Shown: positions 8,555 through 17,290 of the stretch, in pieces
Numbering within the stretch: the first letter of the stretch is position 1
How the letters are laid out: each line of letters begins with the position of its first letter
Assembly: GCA_903830725.1 (NCBI GenBank)
Contig: CAIKVH010000048.1
Coordinates: forward strand, 1-64,000
Direction: 5' to 3'
DNA from: an uncultured Burkholderiales bacterium
GTDB taxonomy: Bacteria > Pseudomonadota > Gammaproteobacteria > Burkholderiales > Burkholderiaceae_C
DNA length: 64,000 nt
Translations under genes and position numbers: made by a program
The notes under the pieces: generated by a model
The model's database searches: none
What the model was told of the DNA's origin: nothing
Seen by the model: the letters and a program-made list of their open reading frames with translations, nothing else

Positions 8555-9577
8555 TTGAGAGTTAACTTATTGGTAGCAATATTTTTCAAATGTAATTCAT
8601 TTTTGAAACCCCTTCAATTAATTAGCTTAATCTGTGGAGCGATCATTTGGACCCCTGTGCTTGTCCAAGCTCAGCAGATCTACCCCTCTAAACCCATACG
8701 CTTAGTTGTCCCTTTCACCCCAGGCGGCGTCACGGATACTAGTGGACGATTGATAGCAGAGTTTTTATCTAAAAGGCTTGGACAGCAGGTTATTGTGGAC
8801 AACAGACCAGGGGCGTCTGGCAACATTGGGACTCAACAGGTTGCGCTAGCAGAACCCGATGGATACACCTTACTTCTCGCTTTTGATGGAACTATGGTCA
8901 TCAATCCCCATTTGTTTGAGAGAATCCCGTTTAACACTCTGCGTGACTTCTCAAGCGTTGGCAAGATCGGCGACGCAGTTTTGATCTTGGTTGCTTATCC
9001 GGGTACGCAACTAAAGACTTTAAAAGATGTGGTCGAAACCTCGAAACAAACTTCTCAGGGTCTGGCATACGGGACCTCGGGCACGGGCGGTACTCCCCAT
9101 ATCGCTGGTGAAATCCTCAAATACCGCACAGGCGCCAATCTTGTCCACATCCCTTACAAGGGGGGAGGGCAAGCTTTGACTGATGTATTGGGCGGAAATA
9201 TTCCACTTGTGTACACCGCAATTGCCGGCGCAGTTCAGTATGTGAAAACGGCTAAATTAGTGCCCATTGCTGTCTCTAGTGCGCAGCGCTCAAAGTCGTT
9301 ACCCGACGTGCCGACATTCATAGAGGGGGGTTTATCAGATTTTGAGATCAATTCATGGGTTGGAATCATGGCACCTATGAAGACGCCCAAGCCCATAATA
9401 GATAAACTCAACGCAGAGCTCAACTTTGTATTGAACGACCCAGAGGTTAAGGAGCGTCTGAGCACTTTAGGCATTATGCCGACACCACAATCTCCTGAGA
9501 AGTTTAACGACCAAATTAGACGCGATCTAGAACGCTACGGAACTATTATTAAAACCTCCGGGATCAGGATGGATTAG
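8555..9577 (+). CDS. Bug/TctC-family tricarboxylate-type solute-binding protein
   Basis: This is a periplasmic binding protein of the tripartite tricarboxylate transporter type. I place the start at the TTG at 8555 because GGGGAG at 8542-8547 lies seven bases upstream; this gives 340 residues and a signal peptide with a hydrophobic core at about residues 20-37 and a cleavage near VQAQQ. The mature N-terminus IYPSKPIRLVVPFTPGGVTD is diagnostic of the Bug family, as are the DNRPGASGNIGT ligand loop and the LADG-like EPDGYTLLLA. No TctA or TctB membrane genes are in the window, so it must share membrane components encoded elsewhere or act as a sensor. Its stop overlaps the stop of the convergent Bug gene by four bases. 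Confidence 0.92.
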   Translation: MRVNLLVAIFFKCNSFLKPLQLISLICGAIIWTPVLVQAQQIYPSKPIRLVVPFTPGGVTDTSGRLIAEFLSKRLGQQVIVDNRPGASGNIGTQQVALAEPDGYTLLLAFDGTMVINPHLFERIPFNTLRDFSSVGKIGDAVLILVAYPGTQLKTLKDVVETSKQTSQGLAYGTSGTGGTPHIAGEILKYRTGANLVHIPYKGGGQALTDVLGGNIPLVYTAIAGAVQYVKTAKLVPIAVSSAQRSKSLPDVPTFIEGGLSDFEINSWVGIMAPMKTPKPIIDKLNAELNFVLNDPEVKERLSTLGIMPTPQSPEKFNDQIRRDLERYGTIIKTSGIRMD

Positions 9578-10608
9578 TCCTCAACCATGCCTGACTGCTT
9601 AATCACCACACTCAGTTTGCTACGCTCAGTCGATATAAACTGATTGAAACTGGCTCTGGAGCCCCCAACGGGTTCAATACCCACGGCTTGAAGTCGACTT
9701 GCAATCGCTTCGCTTTTAATACCCGTATCGATCGCCTTTGCCATCATATCTAGTATGGCCTCAGGGGTTCCCTTTGGGGCGTGTAGACCGGCCCAGTGCG
9801 CTATCTTTAGCTCTGTATATCCTTGTTCTATAGCTGTTTGCAAATCAGGGAGGGCTGCGATGCGTTGTGTCCAAGTGGTTGCAAGCGCTCGAATACGCCC
9901 ACTCTTAAGATGAGGTAAAACAATAATGCTTGCCTCAGAGGTTGCGTCAACCTGCGCGCCAATAACTGCGTTGAGGGACTCGGAGCCACTCTTGAAGGGA
10001 ACAACTTGTAAATTTGCGTTGTGCTTGAGATTTAGTAATTCAGCCACGAAATGAGGAGTGCTTCCAGTACCCGCAGTCGAGAAATTCAGTCCATTAGGCG
10101 TTTGAGATTTTTGGACTAAGTCCTTTAAGCTCATGTATGGAGAGCTTGCAGGGACGATAATAATTGAAGGGGCAAGCGCAATCATCGCAACTGGGACTAG
10201 ATCGGAGTCCTTATAGGGCATTGATTTTTTAATCATGCTGTTGGATATCACGCCAGAGGCACTAATTAAAAATGTATATCCATCCGCAGAACTCTTAGCG
10301 ACAAAGTCTGCTCCTAGTGTGGTGCCAGCGCCAGGTTTGTTATCAATCAAAATGGCCTGATTGAGGTTGAGCGCTTTACTTGCACCTTCAGCCCCTGCGC
10401 GACCAATCAGATCGTTTGCTCCCCCGGCTGCAAACGGGACAACAAAGTGAATTTGTTTGTTGGGCCAAGCCGAAGTTGAGGACCAGCCAGAAGCTGCGCT
10501 CATCCCCGCCAATCCACCTAATAAAGTCCTCCTGAAAGAGGTGAGTGTGAGGGTGGTTTTCGTGAGGTTTTTTAAAAGTTCACGGCGGCCATTTATTTCA
10601 TTAAACAT
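9574..10608 (-). CDS. Bug/TctC-family solute-binding protein, possible Tat substrate
   Basis: The 344-residue protein has the Bug family core: a WPNKQIHFVVPFAAGGANDL first strand and loop, the DNKPGAGTTLGADFVA ligand loop, and GTGSTPHFVAELLN. The N-terminus contains two arginine pairs; SFRRTLLGGLAG followed by a weakly hydrophobic stretch and a site near TSAWP looks like a twin-arginine signal, so export by Tat is plausible. It sits just upstream of a Liv-type ATP-binding gene's 3' end, on the same strand and 30 bases downstream of it, but the Liv operon already has its own binding protein. Ligand unknown. Confidence 0.9.
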   Translation of the reverse strand: MFNEINGRRELLKNLTKTTLTLTSFRRTLLGGLAGMSAASGWSSTSAWPNKQIHFVVPFAAGGANDLIGRAGAEGASKALNLNQAILIDNKPGAGTTLGADFVAKSSADGYTFLISASGVISNSMIKKSMPYKDSDLVPVAMIALAPSIIIVPASSPYMSLKDLVQKSQTPNGLNFSTAGTGSTPHFVAELLNLKHNANLQVVPFKSGSESLNAVIGAQVDATSEASIIVLPHLKSGRIRALATTWTQRIAALPDLQTAIEQGYTELKIAHWAGLHAPKGTPEAILDMMAKAIDTGIKSEAIASRLQAVGIEPVGGSRASFNQFISTERSKLSVVIKQSGMVED

Positions 10609-10638
10609 TGATTAGCCTATCGGTATCAAAATTGCAGA

Positions 10639-11367
10639 TTAGTGATTGGAGCCCGTGCCCAGGTATGCGGCTTTAACTGCGGGGTCGTTCTTAAGTTGAT
10701 GGGCTTCGCCGTGTACGGAAATTCGTCCATTTTCCAGCACGTAACCATAATCAGCAACATTTAAGGCAGCAGCAGCAAACTGTTCTACCAAGAGCATTGT
10801 CACGCCTTCGCTTTTAAGGCGCTGAATGATCTTGAAAACCTCCTCAACCAAAATGGGAGCAAGACCCATTGATGGTTCATCTAGAAGTACTACCTCAGGA
10901 TTGAGCATCACTGCACGAGCCATGGCCAACATTTGTTGTTCGCCGCCAGACAAAGTGCCTGCCAATTGATTGCGCCTTTCTTGCAATCTTGGGAAGAGCT
11001 CCATTGCTCGCTCCATATCGCCCTTTACGTCTCCCTTAGGGCGACTTCCTGTGAGTCGAGGGAAAGCCCCTAAAAGCAGGTTGTCCGTGACACTCATGGT
11101 CGAGAAAACGCGTCGTCCCTCAGGTGAATGAGCAAGTCCTAATTTTGCAATCTGATTCGATTCAAGTCCTTGAATGCTTTTGCCGTTCAGCGTGATGCTT
11201 CCGGCGCTAGGCTTAATCATCCCCGAAATGGCCCTCATGGTAGTTGTTTTACCAGCACCATTGGAGCCGATAAGCGTTACTACTTTACCTTTTGGAACGT
11301 GGATGGATATGCCTTGAAGGACGAGGACCTTCCCGTATCCGGCTTGTAAGTTCTCGATTTTTAACAT
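10639..11367 (-). CDS. livF: LivF-type ABC transporter ATP-binding protein
   Basis: This 242-residue ATPase is one of the two nucleotide-binding subunits of a branched-chain amino acid-type importer. It carries an intact Walker A (GSNGAGKTT, about residues 34-42), the LivF-specific HSPEGRRVF block, the signature LSGGEQQML and Walker B VVLLDEPSMGLAP. It is the last gene of a minus-strand operon ordered binding protein, LivH, fused LivM-LivG, LivF. The gap to the fused gene is 58 bases. Liv-type systems carry many substrates besides Leu/Ile/Val, so the substrate is open. Confidence 0.93.
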   Translation of the reverse strand: MLKIENLQAGYGKVLVLQGISIHVPKGKVVTLIGSNGAGKTTTMRAISGMIKPSAGSITLNGKSIQGLESNQIAKLGLAHSPEGRRVFSTMSVTDNLLLGAFPRLTGSRPKGDVKGDMERAMELFPRLQERRNQLAGTLSGGEQQMLAMARAVMLNPEVVLLDEPSMGLAPILVEEVFKIIQRLKSEGVTMLLVEQFAAAALNVADYGYVLENGRISVHGEAHQLKNDPAVKAAYLGTGSNH

Positions 11368-11425
11368 GCTAAATGTACTCTCGTATTAATCTTAAGAAAA
11401 ATTCAATGGGCGATCAGCTGCTTCT

Positions 11426-13354
11426 TTACGCCGCGGATGCGCCTAAATAAGCTTCAATGACTTTCTCATCTGCTTGAACATCAGCTGGCTTGCCCTCTGC
11501 GATTTTTTGTCCAAAATCCAAAACGCTTACTTTGTCGCAAATACTCATCACCATATCCATGTGGTGTTCAATCAAGACAACAGTAATACCATTTTCCTTT
11601 ATCTTGCGGATGATATTGACCAACTCCTTGATGTCTGGAGCGGTTAGACCAGCTGCGGGTTCGTCCAGCAACAAAAGCTGTGGATCTAAGGCCAGGGCGC
11701 GAGCAATCTCTAAAAGGCGCTGGCGACCATAAGGCAAATTCCTTGCTTCCTCGTAGGCCAATTCACCTAGCCCAACAAACTGGAGTAATCCAAAAGCCTT
11801 TTGTGTAGCAGTGTCCTCTTCGTGAGAATAACGAGGCGTATTAAGTGCAATGTCAATTAGATTGCTTTTAAAAGTATGGTGTAAGCCCACCATGACGTTT
11901 TGTAAAGCGGTCATTTCTCCAAACAATTGCACATTTTGGAATGTTCTGGCGATACCAGATAAAGCAATATCAGAGGAGGTGCGTCCGATGATGGTTTTTC
12001 CCTCAAAGTCAATATGACCATCCGTTGGATGGTAAATGCCAGTAAGTACATTCATCATCGTACTTTTGCCAGAACCATTGGGACCAATCAAACCGTGGAT
12101 AGAACCCCGTTCAATAGTTAAGCTAACTTCATTGATCGCTTTTAGACCACCAAATTGCATTAAAACTTTATCAGCAACCAATATGTTACTAGGCGCTGAA
12201 GCGTTGTGATCATGATGTATGCCACTCATCGCTTGAATAGAATGACTTAAATCCGAAGCCTGAACTTTGTGGTTGCGTATTAAAGCCGTTTTCACAAATC
12301 CAATAATTCCGTCTTGCAAGTAATAGACAACAAATAAGATCATCAATCCAAAAATCGACAATCTCCAGTCCGTAATGTTGGTTAGCACAAATGAGAAAGC
12401 TGCCAACGAGCAAGTGCCAATCACAGGCACTAAAGTTGACCTAATGGAGGTACGTTTTTTCCCAACTGCAATCACTGCGCCAATAAAAATGGTTGCAGCG
12501 AGTAAAGAGGACACCATCCGAAAGGTTCCTAAATCATCTAGTAGTTTAGGTAACAGCACAATAATTGCCGCCCCCAAAATCGATCCAGACCGGGTCTTAC
12601 GTCCGCCCATGATCGTTGCAAGCAAGAAAAGCACGGTTAATTCAAAGTTATATGTGTTAGGGGATATGTACTGCTCCGAATAAGCGTACAAACTACCCGC
12701 AAGACCGGCAAATCCAGCACTAATCACAAAAGCATAAACTTTATATTTGTAAACTGATACCCCCATACAGTCTGACGCGATTGGGCTTCCTCTCAAAGCT
12801 TCAAAAGCACGTCCGAGTTGGGACTTTAAAATTCGGTGAACAACTAGTAAGGAAATGGCTAGGAAAAAGCACACAACCCAATAGTAGGTTTGATCATCGA
12901 GTTTGTAACCGGCAAATACAGGTTTAGGAACCTTAATTCCCATGGGGCCCTCTGTCATGAAGGTCATCTCGTTTATGAGAATTTGAATAATTGTGCCAAA
13001 TGCCAATGTGACCATAGCCAAATATGGACCAGATACTCTTAGTGCAGGTAAAGCCAACACAGCGCCAAAAAAGGCTGTTACAGCAATGCCCATTGGTAAT
13101 ATGATCCATAAAGGCGCGGAGAACTTGAGGAACAAGACACCGACCGTGTAGGCGCCAATTCCAAATAGACCAGAGTGACCAAGAGAGACTTGTCCGGTAT
13201 AGCCGACAACAATATCTAGTCCAAAGAGAAGTATGGAGTAGATCATGATCGTCTCGATCAGGTGAATGTAGTAGGGATTTTGGTTGATTAATGGCACCAT
13301 TAACAAAGCTAAGAAACCAAGTACAGCAACTATCCAGTTATTCTTATTTGACAT
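11426..13354 (-). CDS. livM: Fused LivM permease and LivG ATP-binding protein
   Basis: This 642-residue protein joins two subunits that are usually separate. Residues 1-300 form the LivM permease with about nine membrane segments and the family motif SLGHSGLFGIGAYT (about 57-70). Two further hydrophobic segments (about 307-327 and 332-348) and a His/Ser-rich linker (360-390) lead into a LivG-type ATPase at about 390-640, with Walker A GPNGSGKS (424-431), a LivG-like ARTFQNVQLF Q-loop region, PYGRQRLLEIARAL as signature and Walker B LLLLDEPAAGL. The start is separated from the LivH stop by two bases. Fusions of this sort occur in some Burkholderiales; the two extra membrane segments are worth noting. 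The reading frame is open throughout, with no sign of a frameshift artefact. Confidence 0.92.
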   Translation of the reverse strand: MSNKNNWIVAVLGFLALLMVPLINQNPYYIHLIETIMIYSILLFGLDIVVGYTGQVSLGHSGLFGIGAYTVGVLFLKFSAPLWIILPMGIAVTAFFGAVLALPALRVSGPYLAMVTLAFGTIIQILINEMTFMTEGPMGIKVPKPVFAGYKLDDQTYYWVVCFFLAISLLVVHRILKSQLGRAFEALRGSPIASDCMGVSVYKYKVYAFVISAGFAGLAGSLYAYSEQYISPNTYNFELTVLFLLATIMGGRKTRSGSILGAAIIVLLPKLLDDLGTFRMVSSLLAATIFIGAVIAVGKKRTSIRSTLVPVIGTCSLAAFSFVLTNITDWRLSIFGLMILFVVYYLQDGIIGFVKTALIRNHKVQASDLSHSIQAMSGIHHDHNASAPSNILVADKVLMQFGGLKAINEVSLTIERGSIHGLIGPNGSGKSTMMNVLTGIYHPTDGHIDFEGKTIIGRTSSDIALSGIARTFQNVQLFGEMTALQNVMVGLHHTFKSNLIDIALNTPRYSHEEDTATQKAFGLLQFVGLGELAYEEARNLPYGRQRLLEIARALALDPQLLLLDEPAAGLTAPDIKELVNIIRKIKENGITVVLIEHHMDMVMSICDKVSVLDFGQKIAEGKPADVQADEKVIEAYLGASAA

Positions 13355-13356
13355 GA

Positions 13357-14235
13357 TTAAACCTTCTTAATTGCTGATTTACCAAACAAGCCCGCAGGCT
13401 TGACCGCCAATACAAGAAGTAATAAAACCAACCCGGGGACATCTTTGTATCCAGTTGAAATATAAAAACCAGTTGTGGTTTCAGCGATACCCAAAATGAT
13501 TCCACCAATGATGATGCCCATCCCACTGGTTAAGCCGCCAATAATTGCAACTGCGAAAGCTTTAAGTCCAAGGACGGAGCCCATCGTTGCTCCCGTAAGA
13601 GTCAAGGGCGCAATTAAAACCCCAGCAAATGCAGCGCTCATGGATGACAAAGCATAGGAAAAGGTAATGACTAGACCCGTATTGATGCCCATTAATTTTG
13701 CAGCATCACGGTCGTTAAAAGTTGCAACTACGGCTTTGCCGTAAATCGTTTTGCGGTTGAAAAATTCCACGGCCAGCATCATCAATATAGCCCCAGAAAT
13801 AACCAATATTTCCATGGGCAATACGTTTGCACCGAATAGCTTCATCGGGGCCTCTGGCAAAGGAGAAGGAAACCTTAAATCATCACGTCCCCAAATATTT
13901 TCGGCTACATTTTTAAAAATGATGCCTAAAGCAATGGTTGACATAATCCAACCGAACTCGCTCTTGATTTTGATGGCAGGTCGAACACCAATACGTTCAA
14001 CAAATGCGCCTTGAATCAAGCCAAATACCCCAACGATTGGGAGGGCAATCCAATAATCAATTTGCATTGCATCCACTAGCGTGAGGCCTACGAGGGCACC
14101 AAGCATTAGGGCATCACCTTGCCCAAAATTCAAGGTATCAGATGTGGCAAAGGTGAGTTGATAGCCAAAGGCGATGACTGCATAGATCATCCCTAAAGCG
14201 ATGCCGCTATAAATGAGTTGCAGTAAGATTTCCAT
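13357..14235 (-). CDS. livH: LivH-type ABC transporter permease
   Basis: This permease pairs with the fused LivM-LivG to form the membrane channel. I use the ATG at 14235 (292 residues), which yields the family N-terminus MEILLQLIYSGIALGMIYAV; the longer frame would begin inside the terminator-like hairpin just upstream. About eight membrane segments are visible, with the conserved LNFGQGDALMLGA block at about residues 40-52, LKAFAVAIIGG near 225 and a C-terminal LAVKPAGLFGK. It lies between the solute-binding gene and the fused gene in the same operon. Confidence 0.92.
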   Translation of the reverse strand: MEILLQLIYSGIALGMIYAVIAFGYQLTFATSDTLNFGQGDALMLGALVGLTLVDAMQIDYWIALPIVGVFGLIQGAFVERIGVRPAIKIKSEFGWIMSTIALGIIFKNVAENIWGRDDLRFPSPLPEAPMKLFGANVLPMEILVISGAILMMLAVEFFNRKTIYGKAVVATFNDRDAAKLMGINTGLVITFSYALSSMSAAFAGVLIAPLTLTGATMGSVLGLKAFAVAIIGGLTSGMGIIIGGIILGIAETTTGFYISTGYKDVPGLVLLLLVLAVKPAGLFGKSAIKKV

Positions 14236-14256
14236 AATATAAAATTTTGTAAAGAA

Positions 14257-14292
14257 TAAAAAAAGCACCAAGGTCCATGCGGACTTGGTGCT
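14257..14292 (-). terminator. Hairpin plus T-tract between solute-binding gene and livH
   Basis: On the minus strand, AGCACCAAGTCC pairs with GGACCTTGGTGCT across a four-base loop with one bulged base (14264-14292), and a run of seven T follows. It looks like a Rho-independent terminator. Its place between the solute-binding gene and the permease gene suggests partial termination, giving more binding protein than membrane components. Confidence 0.7.
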
Positions 14293-14339
14293 ATTTTAGA
14301 AGAAATATTGAGTCTATAACTCAATATTCAGTTGAGGTC

Positions 14340-15551
14340 TTATTTTTTGCTTTGTTTCAAGCGAAGATCAGCACCTTTTTTACGATCTTCCTCGTAGGCG
14401 TATACGACTTTACCCCCTTTAACTTCACCAAAAACGGGAATATTCATAGTAATCGCTTCGTGGTCGTCTTTGTTAAAAGGTTTGTTGTAAACCGTTACTA
14501 CGCCTTCAACCTTGTCTTGTAGGTTTTCTAACGCATCTTTGATCTTCTTACCGTCTGTGGATCCTGCTTGCTTGATCGCTGCAGCTAACAAATAAACTGA
14601 ATCATAGGCCTGCGCAGCGGATACGGGAGACTCAATCCGACCATTTTTAGGCTTAACACTTTTCAGGTAAGCATCAATAAAGGCCTTACGCTTTTGTGTG
14701 TTAGGGTCTTGAATGAATGTCTCTGGCATACGCGCACCCTCGCCGCCAGGGCCAGCGTTATCAATAAAGTTAGACATTGACAGGGTCCAGCTACCAATCA
14801 TTGGGACCTTCCAACCCAATTTTGTCATGCCATTTGCAATCTGAGCTAACTCGGGACCAATACCATAAGTCAAAATAACCTCAGCTCCAGCTTCCTTAGC
14901 TTTGAGCAACTGCGCAGTCATATCTACATCCTTGATGTTGAATTTTTCAACAGCAACTGGTGTGATGTTTTTAGCCGCCAATGCCTTTGTCAGATCATCT
15001 TTGCCTAATTGACCATAGTTAGTAGAGTCAGCCAAAATGGCGACCTTGGTAAACTTACGACGAACAATAGCCTCTTCGACAATCATTGGAGCCTGGATGG
15101 AGTCGTTTGCAGAGTTACGGAAAATGTAGTTATCTGGAAATTCAGGCGGTAAAAATTGTTTGGTTAGGATGGAACCAGTTGCAACGTTATTCATAACGGG
15201 GATCTTTGCTTCTTCGTACAAGCGCTGAGCGGCAAGGGCTACGCCGGTATTGATGAATCCGACAGTAGCAACAACCTTTTCTTTATTGATGAGTTCCTCA
15301 GCAATTTGAACGCCACGTTCATTTTTTGCTTCATCATCGCGCTCAATTGCAACTAACTTTTGGCCTAAAACGCCGCCATTTTTATTAATCTCTTCAATTG
15401 CGATTTTGACGCCTTCTCTCATGCTAACGCCCATTGAAGAAGAGCCACCGGTATAAGGTCCGGTAACGCCAATTTTGATGTCATCAGCAAAACCTAAGCT
15501 TGCTGTGAGCATCATGGCTATCATTGAGCTTTTCTTAAAACCTTTAATCAT
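14340..15551 (-). CDS. Liv-type ABC transporter substrate-binding protein
   Basis: This 403-residue periplasmic protein belongs to the type I periplasmic-binding fold (Leu/Ile/Val-binding, Peripla_BP_6). The ATG at 15551 is chosen because GGGGAA lies nine bases upstream and it gives a proper signal peptide (KGFKKSS, hydrophobic core, LGFADDI). The mature chain starts IKIGVTGPYTGGSSSMG, has the INKNGGVLGQKL motif and VATVGFINTGVALA loop. It heads the minus-strand operon with LivH, the fused LivM-LivG and LivF. A palindrome upstream at 15590-15609 may be the operator. Related proteins bind amino acids, amides or aromatic acids, so the ligand is open. Confidence 0.9.
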   Translation of the reverse strand: MIKGFKKSSMIAMMLTASLGFADDIKIGVTGPYTGGSSSMGVSMREGVKIAIEEINKNGGVLGQKLVAIERDDEAKNERGVQIAEELINKEKVVATVGFINTGVALAAQRLYEEAKIPVMNNVATGSILTKQFLPPEFPDNYIFRNSANDSIQAPMIVEEAIVRRKFTKVAILADSTNYGQLGKDDLTKALAAKNITPVAVEKFNIKDVDMTAQLLKAKEAGAEVILTYGIGPELAQIANGMTKLGWKVPMIGSWTLSMSNFIDNAGPGGEGARMPETFIQDPNTQKRKAFIDAYLKSVKPKNGRIESPVSAAQAYDSVYLLAAAIKQAGSTDGKKIKDALENLQDKVEGVVTVYNKPFNKDDHEAITMNIPVFGEVKGGKVVYAYEEDRKKGADLRLKQSKK

Positions 15552-15589
15552 ATTTAAATTCCCCGTGGACAATGTTGAAAATTCGTGCC

Positions 15590-15609
15590 GACCCATATAT
15601 ATATAGGTC
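15590..15609. promoter_or_regulatory. Near-perfect AT-rich palindrome upstream of the solute-binding gene
   Basis: GACC at one end pairs with GGTC at the other around an ATATATATATA core, with a single mismatched pair. It lies about 40 bases upstream of the solute-binding gene start on the minus strand, a suitable place for an operator or an mRNA leader hairpin. Confidence 0.35.
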
Positions 15610-15775
15610 AATCCATTTGTAATACTACCTACTTCTTTTGTAAATCTCTCTAATAGTTTACCCTATGTATTGGCAGTGTAAAGACCTTAGTTAATTACGG
15701 TTGATTATTTTCCATTGAATTATTTTTGATTGGGGTAACATACTTTAATCATAAAAATTAATTTAATCATCACCC

Positions 15776-16297
15776 ATGGCAATCACACTTACAAATTCGA
15801 CTATTCCCGCAATATTAAATATATTGGACAATCTCTCTCATCTTTTGGAGAAGGCTCAAGTCGACTCCAAGACCAGAGGATATGACTCAAAGGTATTGGT
15901 TGATTTTCGCATGGCACCTGACATGCTCCCTCTTAAAACTCAAGTTTTAATAGCCTGCGACGCTGCAAAATTCTGTGTTGCACGGGTCAGTGGGTTGGAA
16001 GCCCCAAAGTTTGCAGATTCCGAATCTTCAATGGAAGAATTGCAGGAGCGCATTAAAAAAACAACTGACTGGTTGCGCACTGTGCCCGCAAATGCTTTAG
16101 ACGGTATGGAGGATGAGCAGGTGACCTTCCCGGTAGGGAAAGAGGCTACTAAAACGATGCGGGGACAAGATTACGTTTTCTTTTGGGCGGTGCCCAATGT
16201 TTACTTTCACGTCACAACGGTATACAACATTTTGCGACATAACGGTGTTCAAATCGGCAAGCGCGACTACTTGGTGGGCTCAGGCAATTTAGTTTAA
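15776..16297 (+). CDS. DUF1993 family protein
   Basis: This 173-residue soluble protein matches the DUF1993 family, which has a DinB-like four-helix-bundle character. Visible marks are the N-terminal TIPAILNILDNLSHLLEKA helix, the LVDFRMAPDMLPLKTQV segment, the PKFADSESSMEELQERI block and the C-terminal FHVTTVYNILRHNGVQIGKRDYL. The two His residues near the C-terminus and one in the family core suggest possible metal binding, though that is inference. It sits between two Liv-type operons that run away from it and is probably its own transcription unit. Confidence 0.85.
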   Translation: MAITLTNSTIPAILNILDNLSHLLEKAQVDSKTRGYDSKVLVDFRMAPDMLPLKTQVLIACDAAKFCVARVSGLEAPKFADSESSMEELQERIKKTTDWLRTVPANALDGMEDEQVTFPVGKEATKTMRGQDYVFFWAVPNVYFHVTTVYNILRHNGVQIGKRDYLVGSGNLV

Positions 16298-16325
16298 TAT
16301 GCTTACAAAACTTTGAAACTGAGAG

Positions 16326-16343
16326 GACAAATTAAAATTTGTC
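16326..16343. promoter_or_regulatory. Inverted repeat after the DUF1993 gene
   Basis: GACAAATT and AATTTGTC form a perfect eight-base inverted repeat with a two-base spacer. It lies 29 bases after the DUF1993 stop and upstream of the second Liv operon. There is no T-tract, so an operator is as likely as a weak terminator. Confidence 0.35.
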
Positions 16344-16407
16344 TTAAAGATTAGTAATGTTATTCGTGTTATCCCTAAAGCCCGTACTAAATTTATATTG
16401 AAGTGGT

Positions 16408-16425
16408 TACACTCTGCGAAGTGTA
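16408..16425. promoter_or_regulatory. Small inverted repeat upstream of the second Liv operon
   Basis: TACACT and AGTGTA face each other with a six-base spacer, about 50 bases before the first gene of the operon. This is a plausible regulator-binding site; no regulator can be named. Confidence 0.3.
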
Positions 16426-16474
16426 GGCATACAAATCACGCTTCACGAAATTTTAATCTTCCTCGGAGTTATTT

Positions 16475-17248
16475 TTGTCACAAGAAATTTTGCTTGATAT
16501 CCAAGGCCTAACCAAAGAGTTTAAAGGCTTTGTTGCTGTCAGTGACGTTAATTTAAACGTTACTCGCGGATCCATTCATGCATTAATTGGTCCCAATGGA
16601 GCAGGAAAAACTACGCTATTTAACTTGCTAACTAACTTTCTTGTTCCTACTCAAGGTAATATTTTCTTCAAGGGTGTAAACATCACGCATGAAAAGCCTG
16701 CGCAAATTGCAAGACGCGGTATGGTCCGTTCATTCCAAATTTCTGCTGTGTTTCCTCATATGACTGTTTTAGAGAATGTGAGGGTTGCTTTGCAACAAAA
16801 ACAAAATGTTGCTTTTAATTTTTGGCAATCTGAGAAATCACTCCATCATCTGCATGCACGCGCAATGGAGCTCTTAGACTCAGTTGATTTGCATAGTTTC
16901 GCAGACGAACTCGCTGTCAACTTACCTTATGGCCGAAAACGAGCTCTTGAGCTAGCTACTACTTTAGCACTTGAGCCAGAATTGATGCTCCTAGATGAGC
17001 CCACTCAAGGCATGGGTCATGAGGATGTAGACCGAGTCACGCAACTCATAAAGAAGGTTGCTGCTGGTCGCACGGTTTTAATGGTTGAGCACAACATGAA
17101 TGTGGTGTCCTCCATAGCAGACCGAATCACTGTGCTTCAAAGGGGTGCTGTAATTGCAGATGGCAATTACAGGGAGGTCTCCCAAAATCCTTTGGTCGTT
17201 GAGGCTTACATGGGGTCTACCGAGCACGAACTCGTAGGCGCCCATTGA
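16475..17248 (+). CDS. livG: LivG-type ABC transporter ATP-binding protein
   Basis: This 257-residue ATPase starts at a TTG with CGGAG about six bases upstream. It has Walker A GPNGAGKTT (about residues 37-45), the LivG-type RSFQISAVFPHMTVLENV region, the variant signature NLPYGRKRALELATTLAL and Walker B LMLLDEPTQGMGHED. It leads a plus-strand operon in the uncommon order LivG, LivF, binding protein, LivH, LivM. The NLPYGRKR motif in place of LSYGxQR is usual for LivG subfamilies. Substrate unknown. Confidence 0.92.
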   Translation: MSQEILLDIQGLTKEFKGFVAVSDVNLNVTRGSIHALIGPNGAGKTTLFNLLTNFLVPTQGNIFFKGVNITHEKPAQIARRGMVRSFQISAVFPHMTVLENVRVALQQKQNVAFNFWQSEKSLHHLHARAMELLDSVDLHSFADELAVNLPYGRKRALELATTLALEPELMLLDEPTQGMGHEDVDRVTQLIKKVAAGRTVLMVEHNMNVVSSIADRITVLQRGAVIADGNYREVSQNPLVVEAYMGSTEHELVGAH

Positions 17249-17290
17249 GCTTTATCGCGCCCATATACGTCTAACTTATCTTTTAAAAAT

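Noticed and set aside
12210-12413. A 67-codon frame inside the fused permease-ATPase gene, considered as a sign of a frameshift at the fusion joint
   Set aside because: The main frame stays open with a sensible linker and membrane segments, so no frameshift is needed.
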